Source: Hyphomicrobiaceae bacterium (GTDB lineage Bacteria > Pseudomonadota > Alphaproteobacteria > Rhizobiales > Hyphomicrobiaceae). Taken from it: 64,000 nucleotides of DNA. The DNA lies in assembly GCA_020638055.1 (NCBI GenBank), contig JACKJH010000002.1, forward strand, positions 496,001 through 560,000. The letters run 5' to 3'. Positions 16,842-26,024 of the stretch are shown in pieces. The notes beneath the pieces are model-generated. The model worked only from the letters and a program-made list of their open reading frames with translations. It was not told the DNA's origin and ran no database searches. How positions within the stretch are numbered: the first letter of the stretch is position 1; every line of letters begins with the position of its first letter. The position numbers and the translations under genes were made by a program.

Positions 16842-19800
16842 CTAACCCCCTGTCATACGGGATGAAAACGGCGCTCGACCCTGGGGCATCGGGGCCAGGC
16901 CCGCGCGCCGCAGGTCAAGCGTAAAGGGATAATCCGGGTTGTCATGATGCACTGGCCTGATGGAAGCTCCCGCCGTATGCCCCATCGGTTCAAAGCGGGC
17001 CAGGCGCCGGCCTTCGGCCTCATAGGAGTTCACCGGAAATGTGTCGGGCGATTTTCCTCCAGGATGAAAGACATGATAGCGGCACCCGCCCAGTGACCGG
17101 CCCGACCAGGTGTCGACAATGTCGAACACAAGTGGCGAATGGATACCTATCATCGGATGCAGTGCACTCGGCGGCTGCCAGGCGCGGAACCTGATGCCCG
17201 CGACCCCCTCGCCGTTGGTGCCAGTGGAAGCCAAAGGTAATGCCACACCGCCGCATTGGATGACATGCCGCCCAGGCACAAGCCCCTGGCATTTCACCTG
17301 CAACCGTTCCACGGAGCTGTCGACATAGCGTGCCGTACCACCGATCATGCCCTGTTCGCCGAGCACATACCACGGCTCCAGCGCTTGGCGGATTTCCACG
17401 TCGACGCCACCATAGTGAACCGCCCCGAATTTTGGAAAGCGGAACTCAAAGTGTGGTGCGAACCATTCCACCTCGAAGGCAAACCCGGCGGCATTAAGAT
17501 CATCAATTACCGTTTTGAGGTCGGCCCAGACAAAATGTGGCAGCATGAAACGGTCATGCAGGTCGGTGCCCCAGCGAACAAGAGGGTGGCGGTAGGGTTG
17601 CTCCCAGAACATGGCGATCAACGCACGCAGCAGAAGTTGCTGCGCGAGGCTCATGCGTGCATGCGGCGGCATCTCGAAGGAACGAAATTCGACCAGCCCA
17701 AGCCGGCCAGTCGGACCATCCGGCGAGTAGAGCTTGTCGATACAGATTTCAGCCCGGTGCGTGTTGCCGGTCACGTCGATCAACAGGTTTCGGAAGATCC
17801 GGTCGACGAGCCAGGACGCAACCGGTTCCGCACCCGGTGAGGGCACCTGAGCCATGGCGATCTCAAGCTCGTAAAGCTGCTCATGACGCGCTTCATCAAC
17901 GCGCGGCGCCTGGCTGGTCGGCCCGATAAACATTCCTGAGAACAGGAAAGACAAGGCCGGATGATGCTGCCAATAGGTAATGATGCTGGCGAGCAGGTCC
18001 GGACGACGCAGGAACGGGCTATCGGCAGCCGTCGCACCGCCCAAAACAATGTGGTTGCCGCCACCGGTGCCTGAGTGCCGGCCATCGAGCATGAACTTCT
18101 CAGTACCAAGCCGCGACAGGCGGGCTTCTTCGTAAAGCGCGGTGGTGACGTCGACAGCTTCGTCCCACGCCTGGGCGGCATGAATGTTCACCTCGATCAC
18201 ACCAGGGTCAGGCGTTACCTTGATGACGTTGATCCGAGGGTCATGGGGTGGCTCATATCCTTCCAGGCGGACCGCTGTGCCCGATGCGCGCGCACTTTCT
18301 TCGATCGCAGCGGCCAACGCGACATAGTCCTCCGCGTCCTGCAGCGGCGGCATGAAAATACATAAATGCCCGTCACGTGGCTCGATCGCCATGGCCGTAC
18401 GCACGCTTCCGCTTATTTCATCTGCCGTTGCCATTGGCCCGAATTCAGGTGGCATGAGCGTCGCGGTTTGGCGCTTGGCCAACAGCATGGCGCGCTCTGG
18501 AAGCGGTTCATGGTTTGAAAGAGGATCACGGGGCTGCACATGCGGATAGTTAACCGCGCTGACGTATGGCAATCCGCCAAGTGGCAACCGGAAACCTACC
18601 GGCGAATCTCCGGGGATTAGATAGAGATTGTCGCGACGCATGCGCCAGGCTTCGGTAACCCAGCGCCGCCCGCCATCACGTGTCTGCCAGCACTGCACCG
18701 GGATGACGAAACCGGCCGGAACACCCAGGCCACGGTCGAACGCCTTGATAAGCCGCGATCGCTCCGCTTCATCCTCCAGCTTGTTGTCGTGAATATCGAC
18801 ACCAAGCGGCAACTTCTGCTCCGCCAGGGCAAAGTGTGCGGGGTCCTCGTAAGCCGCGATGGCACTTGAGTGAGGCAACCCCATTTGGCCGCAAAGTTGA
18901 CGCGCGAAACATTCGGCCGTTTCGATATTCGCCGCTTTCTCAGGTGCCTCCTTGTCGATCAGGCTTTCATCATTCCAGAGCGGCTTGCCGTCCTTGCGCC
19001 AGTAAACCGCAAACGCCCAGCGCGGCAACTGTTCGCCAGGGTACCATTTACCCTGTCCGAAATGCATGAGGCCGCCAGGGGCGAAGCGTCGCGATAGCCG
19101 ACGCAACAAGTCTTCAGCATAGCGCCGCTTCGTGGGGCCGACGGCTTCGTTGGTCCACTCTGCTCCGTCCATGTCGTCAATTGATACGAATGTAGGCTCT
19201 CCGCCCATCGTCAAGCGCACGTCGCTGGCACGCAACCGCTCATCAACGCGGTGGCCAAGCGCTTCGATGTCCAGCCATTGATTGTCGGTGTAAGGCAGTG
19301 TCACCCGGGGCGTTTCGCGAATGCGGCGCACCTGCATTTCGAAATCGAAGGAAACCTCGGCAGGTTCATGTCCACCCGAAATTGGTGCCGCCGACGCATA
19401 GTGCGGAGCTGCCGCAAGCGGTATGTGGCCCTCACCCGCCAGCAGGCCGGAGGTGGGATCGAGGCCAACCCAACCTGCGCCGGGCAGATATACTTCGGTC
19501 CATGCATGAAGGTCTGTAAAATCAACCTCCGTACCCGATGGCCCATCAAGCGATTTCACATCTGCTTTAAGCTGGATGAGGTAGCCTGAAACAAAACGTG
19601 CCGCCAGACCCAGATTGCGCAGAATTTGCACGAGCAACCAGGCCGAATCCCGGCACGAGCCGGAACACTTCTCAAGTGTTTGCTCAGGCGTTTGAACGCC
19701 CGCTTCCATCCGGATCAGATACTTGATGTCGTGATGGACGTGCTGGTTGAGCTCAACGATAAAATCGATCGTGTTTCGCTTTTCTTTCAGCTTGAACTTT

Positions 19801-20195
19801 TCAATGTAGGCTTCCAGGCGTTGAGAAAGTGGGTCACACTTCAAATAGGGCGCCAGTTCCTGCCGCTCCAGCTCACCATAGACAAACGGGCATTCATTTG
19901 CCGTCTCTTCAAGAAAAAAGTCGAACGGGTTGATCACAGCCATGTCGGCCACCAGATCAACGGTGATCGAGAATTCCTCGGTCTTTTCGGGAATAACGAT
20001 GCGCGCCAGGAAATTGCCGAACGCGTCCTGCTGCCAGTTCAAGAAGTGTTGTTCAGGGGTGATCTTTAGCGAATAGCTCAATACCTGCGTCCGGCTGTGA
20101 GGCGCAGGCCTCAACCGGACGATCTGGGGTCCCATCCCAATGAGTTTATTGTATGTGTAGGCGGTCCGGTGGGTAAGCGCGGCGTGGATTGACAT
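16842..20195 (-). CDS. DUF2126 transglutaminase family protein (large)
   Basis: A 1,117-residue protein. The N-terminal 290 residues are a transglutaminase-like domain: catalytic Cys in KCSGSCRDSAWLL, His in DLHAWTEVYLPGAGWVG and Asp in GLDPTSG. The rest matches DUF2126: GEPTFVSIDD, LRRLSRRFAPGG, HFGQGKWYPGEQLPRWAF, a GTGGGNHIVLGG stretch, and CRYHVFHPGG near the end. The length fits the family. The start ATG follows GAGGATCC and lies 18 bp after the alpha-E gene, indicating one operon. The C-terminal domain resembles glutamine-synthetase-fold ligases in its charged Gly-rich blocks, but I make no claim to that. Predicted partner of the ATP-grasp proteins. Confidence 0.9.
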   Translation of the reverse strand: MSIHAALTHRTAYTYNKLIGMGPQIVRLRPAPHSRTQVLSYSLKITPEQHFLNWQQDAFGNFLARIVIPEKTEEFSITVDLVADMAVINPFDFFLEETANECPFVYGELERQELAPYLKCDPLSQRLEAYIEKFKLKEKRNTIDFIVELNQHVHHDIKYLIRMEAGVQTPEQTLEKCSGSCRDSAWLLVQILRNLGLAARFVSGYLIQLKADVKSLDGPSGTEVDFTDLHAWTEVYLPGAGWVGLDPTSGLLAGEGHIPLAAAPHYASAAPISGGHEPAEVSFDFEMQVRRIRETPRVTLPYTDNQWLDIEALGHRVDERLRASDVRLTMGGEPTFVSIDDMDGAEWTNEAVGPTKRRYAEDLLRRLSRRFAPGGLMHFGQGKWYPGEQLPRWAFAVYWRKDGKPLWNDESLIDKEAPEKAANIETAECFARQLCGQMGLPHSSAIAAYEDPAHFALAEQKLPLGVDIHDNKLEDEAERSRLIKAFDRGLGVPAGFVIPVQCWQTRDGGRRWVTEAWRMRRDNLYLIPGDSPVGFRLPLGGLPYVSAVNYPHVQPRDPLSNHEPLPERAMLLAKRQTATLMPPEFGPMATADEISGSVRTAMAIEPRDGHLCIFMPPLQDAEDYVALAAAIEESARASGTAVRLEGYEPPHDPRINVIKVTPDPGVIEVNIHAAQAWDEAVDVTTALYEEARLSRLGTEKFMLDGRHSGTGGGNHIVLGGATAADSPFLRRPDLLASIITYWQHHPALSFLFSGMFIGPTSQAPRVDEARHEQLYELEIAMAQVPSPGAEPVASWLVDRIFRNLLIDVTGNTHRAEICIDKLYSPDGPTGRLGLVEFRSFEMPPHARMSLAQQLLLRALIAMFWEQPYRHPLVRWGTDLHDRFMLPHFVWADLKTVIDDLNAAGFAFEVEWFAPHFEFRFPKFGAVHYGGVDVEIRQALEPWYVLGEQGMIGGTARYVDSSVERLQVKCQGLVPGRHVIQCGGVALPLASTGTNGEGVAGIRFRAWQPPSALHPMIGIHSPLVFDIVDTWSGRSLGGCRYHVFHPGGKSPDTFPVNSYEAEGRRLARFEPMGHTAGASIRPVHHDNPDYPFTLDLRRAGLAPMPQGRAPFSSRMTGG

Positions 20196-20213
20196 GGATC
20201 CTCGTTGGCCAGC

Positions 20214-21299
20214 TCACGAGGAGCCTTGGGACTGCGACTGCGAAGCCCCCTGAGATTGCGATTGAGACTGTGACTGGGTTCCAGACTGCGCTGTGCTTGC
20301 CGCCGCACCAGACAACTCAGCGCCGGGCGTTGGCGAAGGCCTTTGCGCATCGAAAAATGTATAGGCCAGTTCGTCCGTCAACTCAATCAACTGCCGCTGG
20401 ATCGTATCGTTGAACTGGTGAAGCCGCTCGATCAAGTTCGGGTCCTGCTCGGCCTGCGCAATCGTTTGATTGAGGACGTCAATCTGCCTATGCGCCGCCG
20501 ATGTGCTTCGCGATTCGAATTGAGACCGTAATTTCCCCATACCCTCTTCCAACTCTGCGAGGCAGAAGGCAATCGATCTGGGCACCGACCGGTTGAAGAT
20601 AAGGAACCGCGCAACCGTTTCAGGATCTCTTCGCTTATGCGCAATGCGCAAGAATGCTTGCAACGACGCCGCCGAACGCAGCACCACTGACCAAAAACCA
20701 TAGTCTCCCAACTCACTTGGGTCGTCCTGGGCGGCACCTGGAATTTGCGCAAAGCGGACGTCGAGCAGCCGGCTCATTTGGTCTGCACGTTCAATCAACA
20801 CACCGAACATGAAAAAGTGCCACGCCGCATCCCTGTAGAGCGTGGCTTCGGCAACACCAAGCTGAGCATAGGCTTCTTTTTTCACCATCTCACAGGTCTG
20901 CGCCATGCGTGCTTCAGAGTGCGCTGATTCAGGAAGATTGCCGAACCTGATGAAGAAGGAATTCACCTGCAGCCACAGGTCGGTGGAAATCATCGCTCGT
21001 AATGTTCGCGCGTTTTCCCGCGCTGCGTAAATCGATGAGATGATTGAGCCGGGGTTCCTCCGGTCATTGGCGTAGAACCGGATGACACTGCGCGAATCGG
21101 CAGTTGCATTGTCAGCAAAAAAGCGCTCCGCATCGTCGTAAAGGCGGACGACCCAGCCCCAGTCCGCTGCCTCTGCCCGCGCACCCCGGCTGAATGAGGT
21201 CTGCACCTCCAGGACTCGCGCAAGGCAGGCCGAGCGTTCGGTATAACGACCAAACCAGAACATGCATTCTGCGTAACGTGAAAGTAGAGCCGTCGTCAT
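20214..21299 (-). CDS. Alpha-E domain protein (DUF403) with Ser-Gln repeat tail
   Basis: A 361-residue, mainly helical protein starting at ATG 21299, which overlaps the stop of the ATP-grasp gene as ATGA. The opening LLSRYAECMFWFGRYTERS is the alpha-E signature and is followed by long amphipathic helices. The last 35 or so residues are low-complexity, mostly Ser-Gln and Gly-Ala, which is not part of the domain and may be a flexible tether. Alpha-E proteins always accompany circularly permuted ATP-grasp proteins; their exact role is unknown. A longer frame reaching 21413 only overlaps the upstream gene and is not supported. Confidence 0.88.
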   Translation of the reverse strand: MTTALLSRYAECMFWFGRYTERSACLARVLEVQTSFSRGARAEAADWGWVVRLYDDAERFFADNATADSRSVIRFYANDRRNPGSIISSIYAARENARTLRAMISTDLWLQVNSFFIRFGNLPESAHSEARMAQTCEMVKKEAYAQLGVAEATLYRDAAWHFFMFGVLIERADQMSRLLDVRFAQIPGAAQDDPSELGDYGFWSVVLRSAASLQAFLRIAHKRRDPETVARFLIFNRSVPRSIAFCLAELEEGMGKLRSQFESRSTSAAHRQIDVLNQTIAQAEQDPNLIERLHQFNDTIQRQLIELTDELAYTFFDAQRPSPTPGAELSGAAASTAQSGTQSQSQSQSQGASQSQSQGSS

Positions 21300-22780
21300 G
21301 TCGCCTCGGTTTCCAATACCCACGTATCCTTGGTGCCGCCGCCCTGCGAAGAATTGACGATGATCGAACCCTTTTTCATCGCCACGCGCGTCAGACCGCC
21401 TGGTAACACCCATGTCTCCTTGCCCGTTACGGCAAACGGTCTCAAGTCGACATGACAGGGCACCACGCCCCGGTCGGTCAAAGTGGGCCCAACACTCAAT
21501 TCGATCATGGGCTGACTAATGAAGTTTTCAGGGTCAGCCTTCAGCCGTTCGGCGCACTCAGCCAGCTCTGCTGCCGTCGCCTTTGGGCCGACGACAATGC
21601 CGTAGCCACCAGATTCGCCAACGGGCTTGACCACCAGCTTGTCAAGATTGTCGAGCGTGTAAGCCAACGCCTCGGGTTCCCGGCAGATGTTGGTTTGAAC
21701 ATTTTCCAGGATTGGCTTCTCCGACAGATAATATTCGATGATCCTGGGCATATACGCATAGACAGCCTTGTCGTCGGCAACACCGTTGCCCACAGCGTTG
21801 GCTAGCGCCACATTGCCAGCTCGCGCAGCGCGCATCAGGCCAGGAACACCAAGCATGCTTTCAGGATTGAAGCACTCCGGGTCCAGGAACGCATCGTCAA
21901 TCCGGCGGTAGATCACGTCGACGCGCTGCAGACCGGCAATGGTTTTCATATATACGCGATCATCTTCCACCGTCAGATCTCGGCCTTCGACCAGCGGCAC
22001 GCCCATTTGCCGGGCAAGGAAGATGTGCTCGAAATACGCGGAGTTGTAGATCCCGGGAGACAGCAAAACAATCTGCGGGTCAAGGCCGGCACCTTCGGGC
22101 GCCACCTCCTGCAGCTTGTCATGCATTCGCGCGCCGTATTCCGACACCGAGCGCACCGCTATTCCTTCGAGCAGATCAGGGAAGGCTCGCTGCATGAGGT
22201 TGCGGTTTTCCAGAACGTAGGAAACACCCGATGGCGTACGCGCGTTATCCTCCAGCACCCGGAACTGCCCGCTTCCGTCGCGGATAAGATCAACGCCCGC
22301 GATGTGGACATATGTCCCGCAGGGAGGCTCATACCCGCACATCTGTGCGCGATAGTTGGCGTTCCCGCGCACCAGCTCTTCAGGAATGACGCCGTCCTTG
22401 AAGATCTTGCCGTCATGATAGATGTCATACAGGAACAAGTTGAGCGCTTTCACGCGCTGCACGACACCGCTATTGACCGTGCGCCATTCATCAGCCGAAA
22501 TCACACGCGGAATTATGTCAAATGGCAAAATCCTGTCGATCGCGTCACGTTCTGTGTAGACCGTGAACGTCACACCCAGGTCGAACAGTTCGCTCGTCGC
22601 CTCGGCGGCGCGGGCGCGCACCTCTTCCTCGTCAAGCGCTGACAATATCTTCAAAAGATTTTGATGTTTTGGCGTTTCGGCGCCGGAGGCACCTCTCAAC
22701 TCACAGTAAAAACGCCCTTGATCGTAGTCGTCCAACAGGCCGTGCCCGTTACGACCATTCCCCGTAGAAGTCATTTCCAT
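21296..22780 (-). CDS. Circularly permuted type 2 ATP-grasp protein
   Basis: A 494-residue stand-alone ATP-grasp protein: IPRVISADEW, LEDNARTPSGVSYVLENR, LVEGRDLTVEDDRVYMKT and KLVVKPVGESGGYGIVVGP are the diagnostic blocks of the family (DUF404/DUF407 type). The Lys and Gly-rich loop in KPVGESGGYG would contact ATP. It is the first gene of the minus-strand run. In this family context the enzyme is predicted to ligate amino acids or amines to a peptide. Start choice between ATG 22780 and ATG 22774 is unclear. It is likely cytoplasmic. Confidence 0.9.
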   Translation of the reverse strand: MEMTSTGNGRNGHGLLDDYDQGRFYCELRGASGAETPKHQNLLKILSALDEEEVRARAAEATSELFDLGVTFTVYTERDAIDRILPFDIIPRVISADEWRTVNSGVVQRVKALNLFLYDIYHDGKIFKDGVIPEELVRGNANYRAQMCGYEPPCGTYVHIAGVDLIRDGSGQFRVLEDNARTPSGVSYVLENRNLMQRAFPDLLEGIAVRSVSEYGARMHDKLQEVAPEGAGLDPQIVLLSPGIYNSAYFEHIFLARQMGVPLVEGRDLTVEDDRVYMKTIAGLQRVDVIYRRIDDAFLDPECFNPESMLGVPGLMRAARAGNVALANAVGNGVADDKAVYAYMPRIIEYYLSEKPILENVQTNICREPEALAYTLDNLDKLVVKPVGESGGYGIVVGPKATAAELAECAERLKADPENFISQPMIELSVGPTLTDRGVVPCHVDLRPFAVTGKETWVLPGGLTRVAMKKGSIIVNSSQGGGTKDTWVLETEAT

Positions 22781-22809
22781 GCCTGTAACTGCATTCGGCC
22801 CATACTGGT

Positions 22810-22839
22810 ACTATAGGCCATCGCAATCGCGATGCCTAA
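22810..22839 (-). promoter_or_regulatory. Possible promoter of the ATP-grasp operon
   Basis: On the minus strand TATAGT (22815-22810) lies 18 bp after TTAGGC (22839-22834), about 30 bp before the ATP-grasp start. The -10 is a good match to the sigma-70 consensus and the -35 a poor one. The spacer contains an imperfect ATCGC / GCGAT inverted repeat that could be an operator. Confidence 0.3.
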
Positions 22840-22862
22840 TTTGTACACACTACATCGCGTTA

Positions 22863-22890
22863 GCTGGCATTTGCCAGCCCAAATATTTGG
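22863..22890. promoter_or_regulatory. Two adjoining palindromes between btaB and the ATP-grasp operon
   Basis: GCTGGCA-TT-TGCCAGC (22863-22878) is followed directly by the perfect palindrome CCAAATATTTGG (22879-22890). They lie in a 240-bp gap downstream of btaB and upstream of the ATP-grasp gene. They could be an operator or part of a terminator; no T-run follows, so an operator is slightly favoured. Confidence 0.4.
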
Positions 22891-23020
22891 CAGGTAACGC
22901 TCAAAAATTTGGCGCGTCAAAGCAGGGCCTGCCCCCTATGCGGTGCCACACCATACCAATTTCATGGGCCTTGGATCTACAGGGCTTTGGCAAGCGCACA
23001 AAATCCTACCCCGCGAGGCA

Positions 23021-23680
23021 TTACGACCTTGCCAACACCGTATAGTCGGTATAGCCGCGGTGCCGACGAAAAAACTGTGCGTTCAAACCATGCCTATCGG
23101 CAACCTCCCTGACACTGTATTCCAGATTTTCTCTGGGTCGCACGGTGTAATGGGACAGGAATGCGAAAAGCCCTGCCTTGAAAACAGTGGGAAGCCTTTC
23201 GCATTGGCCAAAATCCACGATGTGAAGAGATCCGCCAGGCGCAACCAATTGCGCGGCGTGCTCCAGCGCGACCTCCCACGCAGGAATCATCGACAAGGCA
23301 TAGGAAAAGAAAACACGATCGAAGGCCGAATGGCCAAACAGGGCTTGCGGATCGAAGTTTGTAGCATCGCCCTGCTCCAGTCTGATGTGATTCTCAAGTC
23401 CCTTTCGACGCAATGACAAACGTGCCGTTTCTAGCATGGCATTTGAAACATCGACCCCATACAGCGATGTTTGCGGATACCGCTTGGCAAGCTTGCCAAG
23501 GTTCCAGGCCGTGCCACAGCCGATTTCCAGAACGCTTTGCCCGTCACCGGGCTGCAGGGCGCGCAACAAGTAATTGCGGCCTAGCAGATAGTGTGTGCGG
23601 GTACTGTCATAGATCCATCGCTGAAAACGGTAATGACGATCCATTCGCGCCGCGTCAGAGGTTTGTGCAAGTTTAACCAT
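23021..23680 (-). CDS. btaB: Betaine-lipid N-methyltransferase BtaB-like
   Basis: A 219-residue class I methyltransferase with the AdoMet motif VLEIGCGTAWNLGKLA (about residues 49-64), an acidic GVDVSNAML loop and a GGSLHIVDFG strand. Next to btaA it is expected to add three methyl groups to diacylglyceryl-homoserine, giving the phosphorus-free betaine lipid DGTS. The start is ATG 23680, one base after the btaA stop, with AAGGTGA upstream. A longer frame to 23800 merely overlaps btaA. Last gene of plcP-GT-btaA-btaB; presumably induced by phosphate limitation. Confidence 0.9.
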   Translation of the reverse strand: MVKLAQTSDAARMDRHYRFQRWIYDSTRTHYLLGRNYLLRALQPGDGQSVLEIGCGTAWNLGKLAKRYPQTSLYGVDVSNAMLETARLSLRRKGLENHIRLEQGDATNFDPQALFGHSAFDRVFFSYALSMIPAWEVALEHAAQLVAPGGSLHIVDFGQCERLPTVFKAGLFAFLSHYTVRPRENLEYSVREVADRHGLNAQFFRRHRGYTDYTVLARS

Positions 23681-23681
23681 C

Positions 23682-24932
23682 TCATTCACCTTTGACGTAA
23701 AGGTGGAACCCACCGTAGATCGCTGAACGGTCACGCATGCTGAACTGGCGCGATTGTTCCGCGGCGTATTCCCAACGTGAAAGTGTATTTGCCGGGACAC
23801 GTCCGGGAAGAATTGTGTCTCGTCCCGCCGTACGGAAAATCACACGCGCGCCGGGCCGCGCCGTCCGCGTTATTTCCAGCCAAAGCTCGGTCAGATCCTC
23901 ATCCGTCATCCAGTCCTGCGCATCGAGCAGGACGAAACGGTCGACGCTCAACGGAGCTAACCCTGCAAGGTGCTCCCTCAAGGATGCGTTGTGGATACGC
24001 ACACCCGCAATACGCGCGCGCAAGATCTCAAAGTTGTCCTCTCCCAGATAGGGCGGCAATGGGCCTTGCTTGTCGGAAGCATAGCCGCGGGTAAAGGCCT
24101 GCCACGCGAAGTAATTGTCCTTCAAATCAAATCCGCAGGCCAGTTTCTCAAGTCGTTCCGCTATCACCTCGTGCATCGGACGCCCCCCGCTCAGCGCTTC
24201 ATACTGGGCCGGTGGAATGCCCAGACCGAATAGTGCCGCGCGACGGTTGAGCAACCGCCGCACAACCGGCTTGCTGAACAAAGGCGCCAATTCGCGATCG
24301 AATATCTTACGTTGCTGTTCAAGGCTATCTGCCGTGACGATGGCCGCGGGATTACCGCCCAACAGACGGGCGAGCACATGACCCGACGCAATGAAACGAC
24401 CCAGCAGACCAGTGCGGTAAAAGCCAGTCGAGAACGCCGCCACCCGCCTGCGCCCGCGCCAGTTGCGTGCTGTCCAATATTCGCGCGTTTTCGCATCCAG
24501 GTGAGGCGCCAGCTTCATGTCGAATATTCGGGCATTGCGGGCGTCACCTGCGTTGCCAAACATGCTGAAGAAATCAGCATAGCCAAGCTGCTTTACGGCC
24601 GCATGCTTCAGGCGGTTCAAGGCAATGTGTGCTGTATTGAGGTCAACACCGGTGATCTGCACCGGTGCTGCGGTCAAGTACGACAGAATATTACAGCCCC
24701 CCGACGCAATGGCGACAATGTGGTGTCCAGGAGCAAGCGCCATAGCCTCCATGTCGACGACAGGGTCTTCCCAGATCTGCGGATAGACCAACCCAGAAAA
24801 AGCCCAGGTGAAGGCCCGTTCGCTCAGACCGGCTTTTGACAGGGGGCGGTGCCTATGCACGGCTGCACCAACCAGCGCTTTGCTTCTGCGCCGCGAAATG
24901 TCTACAGGCTCTTCAAGTTCAATTGCAGTCAT
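23682..24932 (-). CDS. btaA: AdoMet:diacylglycerol 3-amino-3-carboxypropyltransferase BtaA
   Basis: A 416-residue DUF3419/BtaA protein: SGLVYPQIWEDPVVDMEAM, then IASGGCNILSYL and ITGVDLNTAHIAL form the AdoMet-binding region, and the C-terminal part has LDAQDWM and IFRTAG. BtaA transfers the aminocarboxypropyl group of AdoMet to diacylglycerol, the first step in DGTS synthesis. Its start overlaps the stop of the glycosyltransferase gene as ATGA, and btaB follows after one base, so the genes are coupled. The diacylglycerol substrate would be released from phospholipids by PlcP, encoded two genes upstream. Confidence 0.95.
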   Translation of the reverse strand: MTAIELEEPVDISRRRSKALVGAAVHRHRPLSKAGLSERAFTWAFSGLVYPQIWEDPVVDMEAMALAPGHHIVAIASGGCNILSYLTAAPVQITGVDLNTAHIALNRLKHAAVKQLGYADFFSMFGNAGDARNARIFDMKLAPHLDAKTREYWTARNWRGRRRVAAFSTGFYRTGLLGRFIASGHVLARLLGGNPAAIVTADSLEQQRKIFDRELAPLFSKPVVRRLLNRRAALFGLGIPPAQYEALSGGRPMHEVIAERLEKLACGFDLKDNYFAWQAFTRGYASDKQGPLPPYLGEDNFEILRARIAGVRIHNASLREHLAGLAPLSVDRFVLLDAQDWMTDEDLTELWLEITRTARPGARVIFRTAGRDTILPGRVPANTLSRWEYAAEQSRQFSMRDRSAIYGGFHLYVKGE

Positions 24933-26023
24933 GTTTTACGTCCTTGAGTATCCAACGCTATAAATGCGCCATCGGCTGATTTTGCCGCGCGCGTTCCTGT
25001 GCTTCTTTGGCGCCGTGCGGCGCTGCGTGCTTTTGCAATTCGGATATTGTGAAGAAACTGGCTGGCCGAGTGCGCCCATGTGAATTGCTCGGCGCGTTCC
25101 CGGGCGTGCCGTGGGTCGAGCTTCAGAGCCGCAATCGCAGCCTTGGCCAGATCTTCGCCAAGGACACCGCTACGTCCATGTTCGACGATATCTAGCGGAC
25201 CCGTTACGGGATACGCAGCAACCGGCAATCCGGACGCCATCGCCTCAAGAAGTACGACGCCAAACGTCTCAGTTCTGCTGGGAAATACGAACACGTCTGC
25301 GGATGCGTAGTAATCCACAAGTTCATCACCGAACTTTGCACCGGCGAAGTACACGTCCCGGTAGCGCTGCTCCAACTTCCCACGATACGGGCCATCTCCA
25401 ACGACAACCTTGCGTCCTGGGAGCGCAGCGCTCAAAAAAGCGTCGATGTTTTTTTCAACAGACAGCCGCCCAACGTACAGGAACACAGGCTCCCGACCCA
25501 GACGCACAACTTTGTTTGGCCGAAACCTGTCAGCATCGACACCTCTCGACCATTTCACCAGGCGTTTGAGCCCGCATTTGCGGAGCTCATCTGCGAGTGA
25601 AACGGTTGCCACCATGACACCGCTGCTCGGTTTGTGGAAATAGCGCTCTACGTGATACATCCAGTTCGCCGGCAAACCGAAAATCTTGGAAGCATACTCT
25701 GGGAACTTTGTGTGATAGCTGGTCGTAAAATCGCGCTTGGTCTTGAGGCAATGGCGGCGCACGGCCCAACCGATCGGACCTTCGGTAGCGATGTGAATCC
25801 AGTCGGGATCTTCAGTTTCGATCCGTTGTTTGATTTGGCCACGACTTGGTATCGCAAGTTCAATCTCGCGATAGCCGGGGCAACGCACATGCCGGAAAGT
25901 TTCAGGCGTCAAGAATGAGACATCGACCCCAAGCCGCGGCAACTCCTCACCCATGCGGCTTAACGTAGTCACCACACCGTTGACTTGCGGGCGCCAGGCA
26001 TCGGTTGCAATCAAGAGCCTCAT
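24929..26023 (-). CDS. GT4 glycosyltransferase, probably glycolipid-forming
   Basis: A 364-residue family GT4 (GT-B fold) protein. It opens MRLLIATDAWRPQVNGVV, and has HIATEGPIGWAVRRHC, FLYVGRLSVEKNIDAF, VGDGPYRGKL and the C-terminal SRTETFGVVLLEAMASGLP with the nucleotide-sugar-binding Glu pair. In many bacteria a GT4 gene (often called agt) lies after plcP and glycosylates diacylglycerol with glucose or glucuronic acid during phosphate starvation; the position here supports that role. The sugar donor cannot be read from the sequence. The start is ATG 26023, one base after plcP; btaA overlaps its end. Confidence 0.87.
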   Translation of the reverse strand: MRLLIATDAWRPQVNGVVTTLSRMGEELPRLGVDVSFLTPETFRHVRCPGYREIELAIPSRGQIKQRIETEDPDWIHIATEGPIGWAVRRHCLKTKRDFTTSYHTKFPEYASKIFGLPANWMYHVERYFHKPSSGVMVATVSLADELRKCGLKRLVKWSRGVDADRFRPNKVVRLGREPVFLYVGRLSVEKNIDAFLSAALPGRKVVVGDGPYRGKLEQRYRDVYFAGAKFGDELVDYYASADVFVFPSRTETFGVVLLEAMASGLPVAAYPVTGPLDIVEHGRSGVLGEDLAKAAIAALKLDPRHARERAEQFTWAHSASQFLHNIRIAKARSAARRQRSTGTRAAKSADGAFIALDTQGRKT

Positions 26024-26024
26024 G

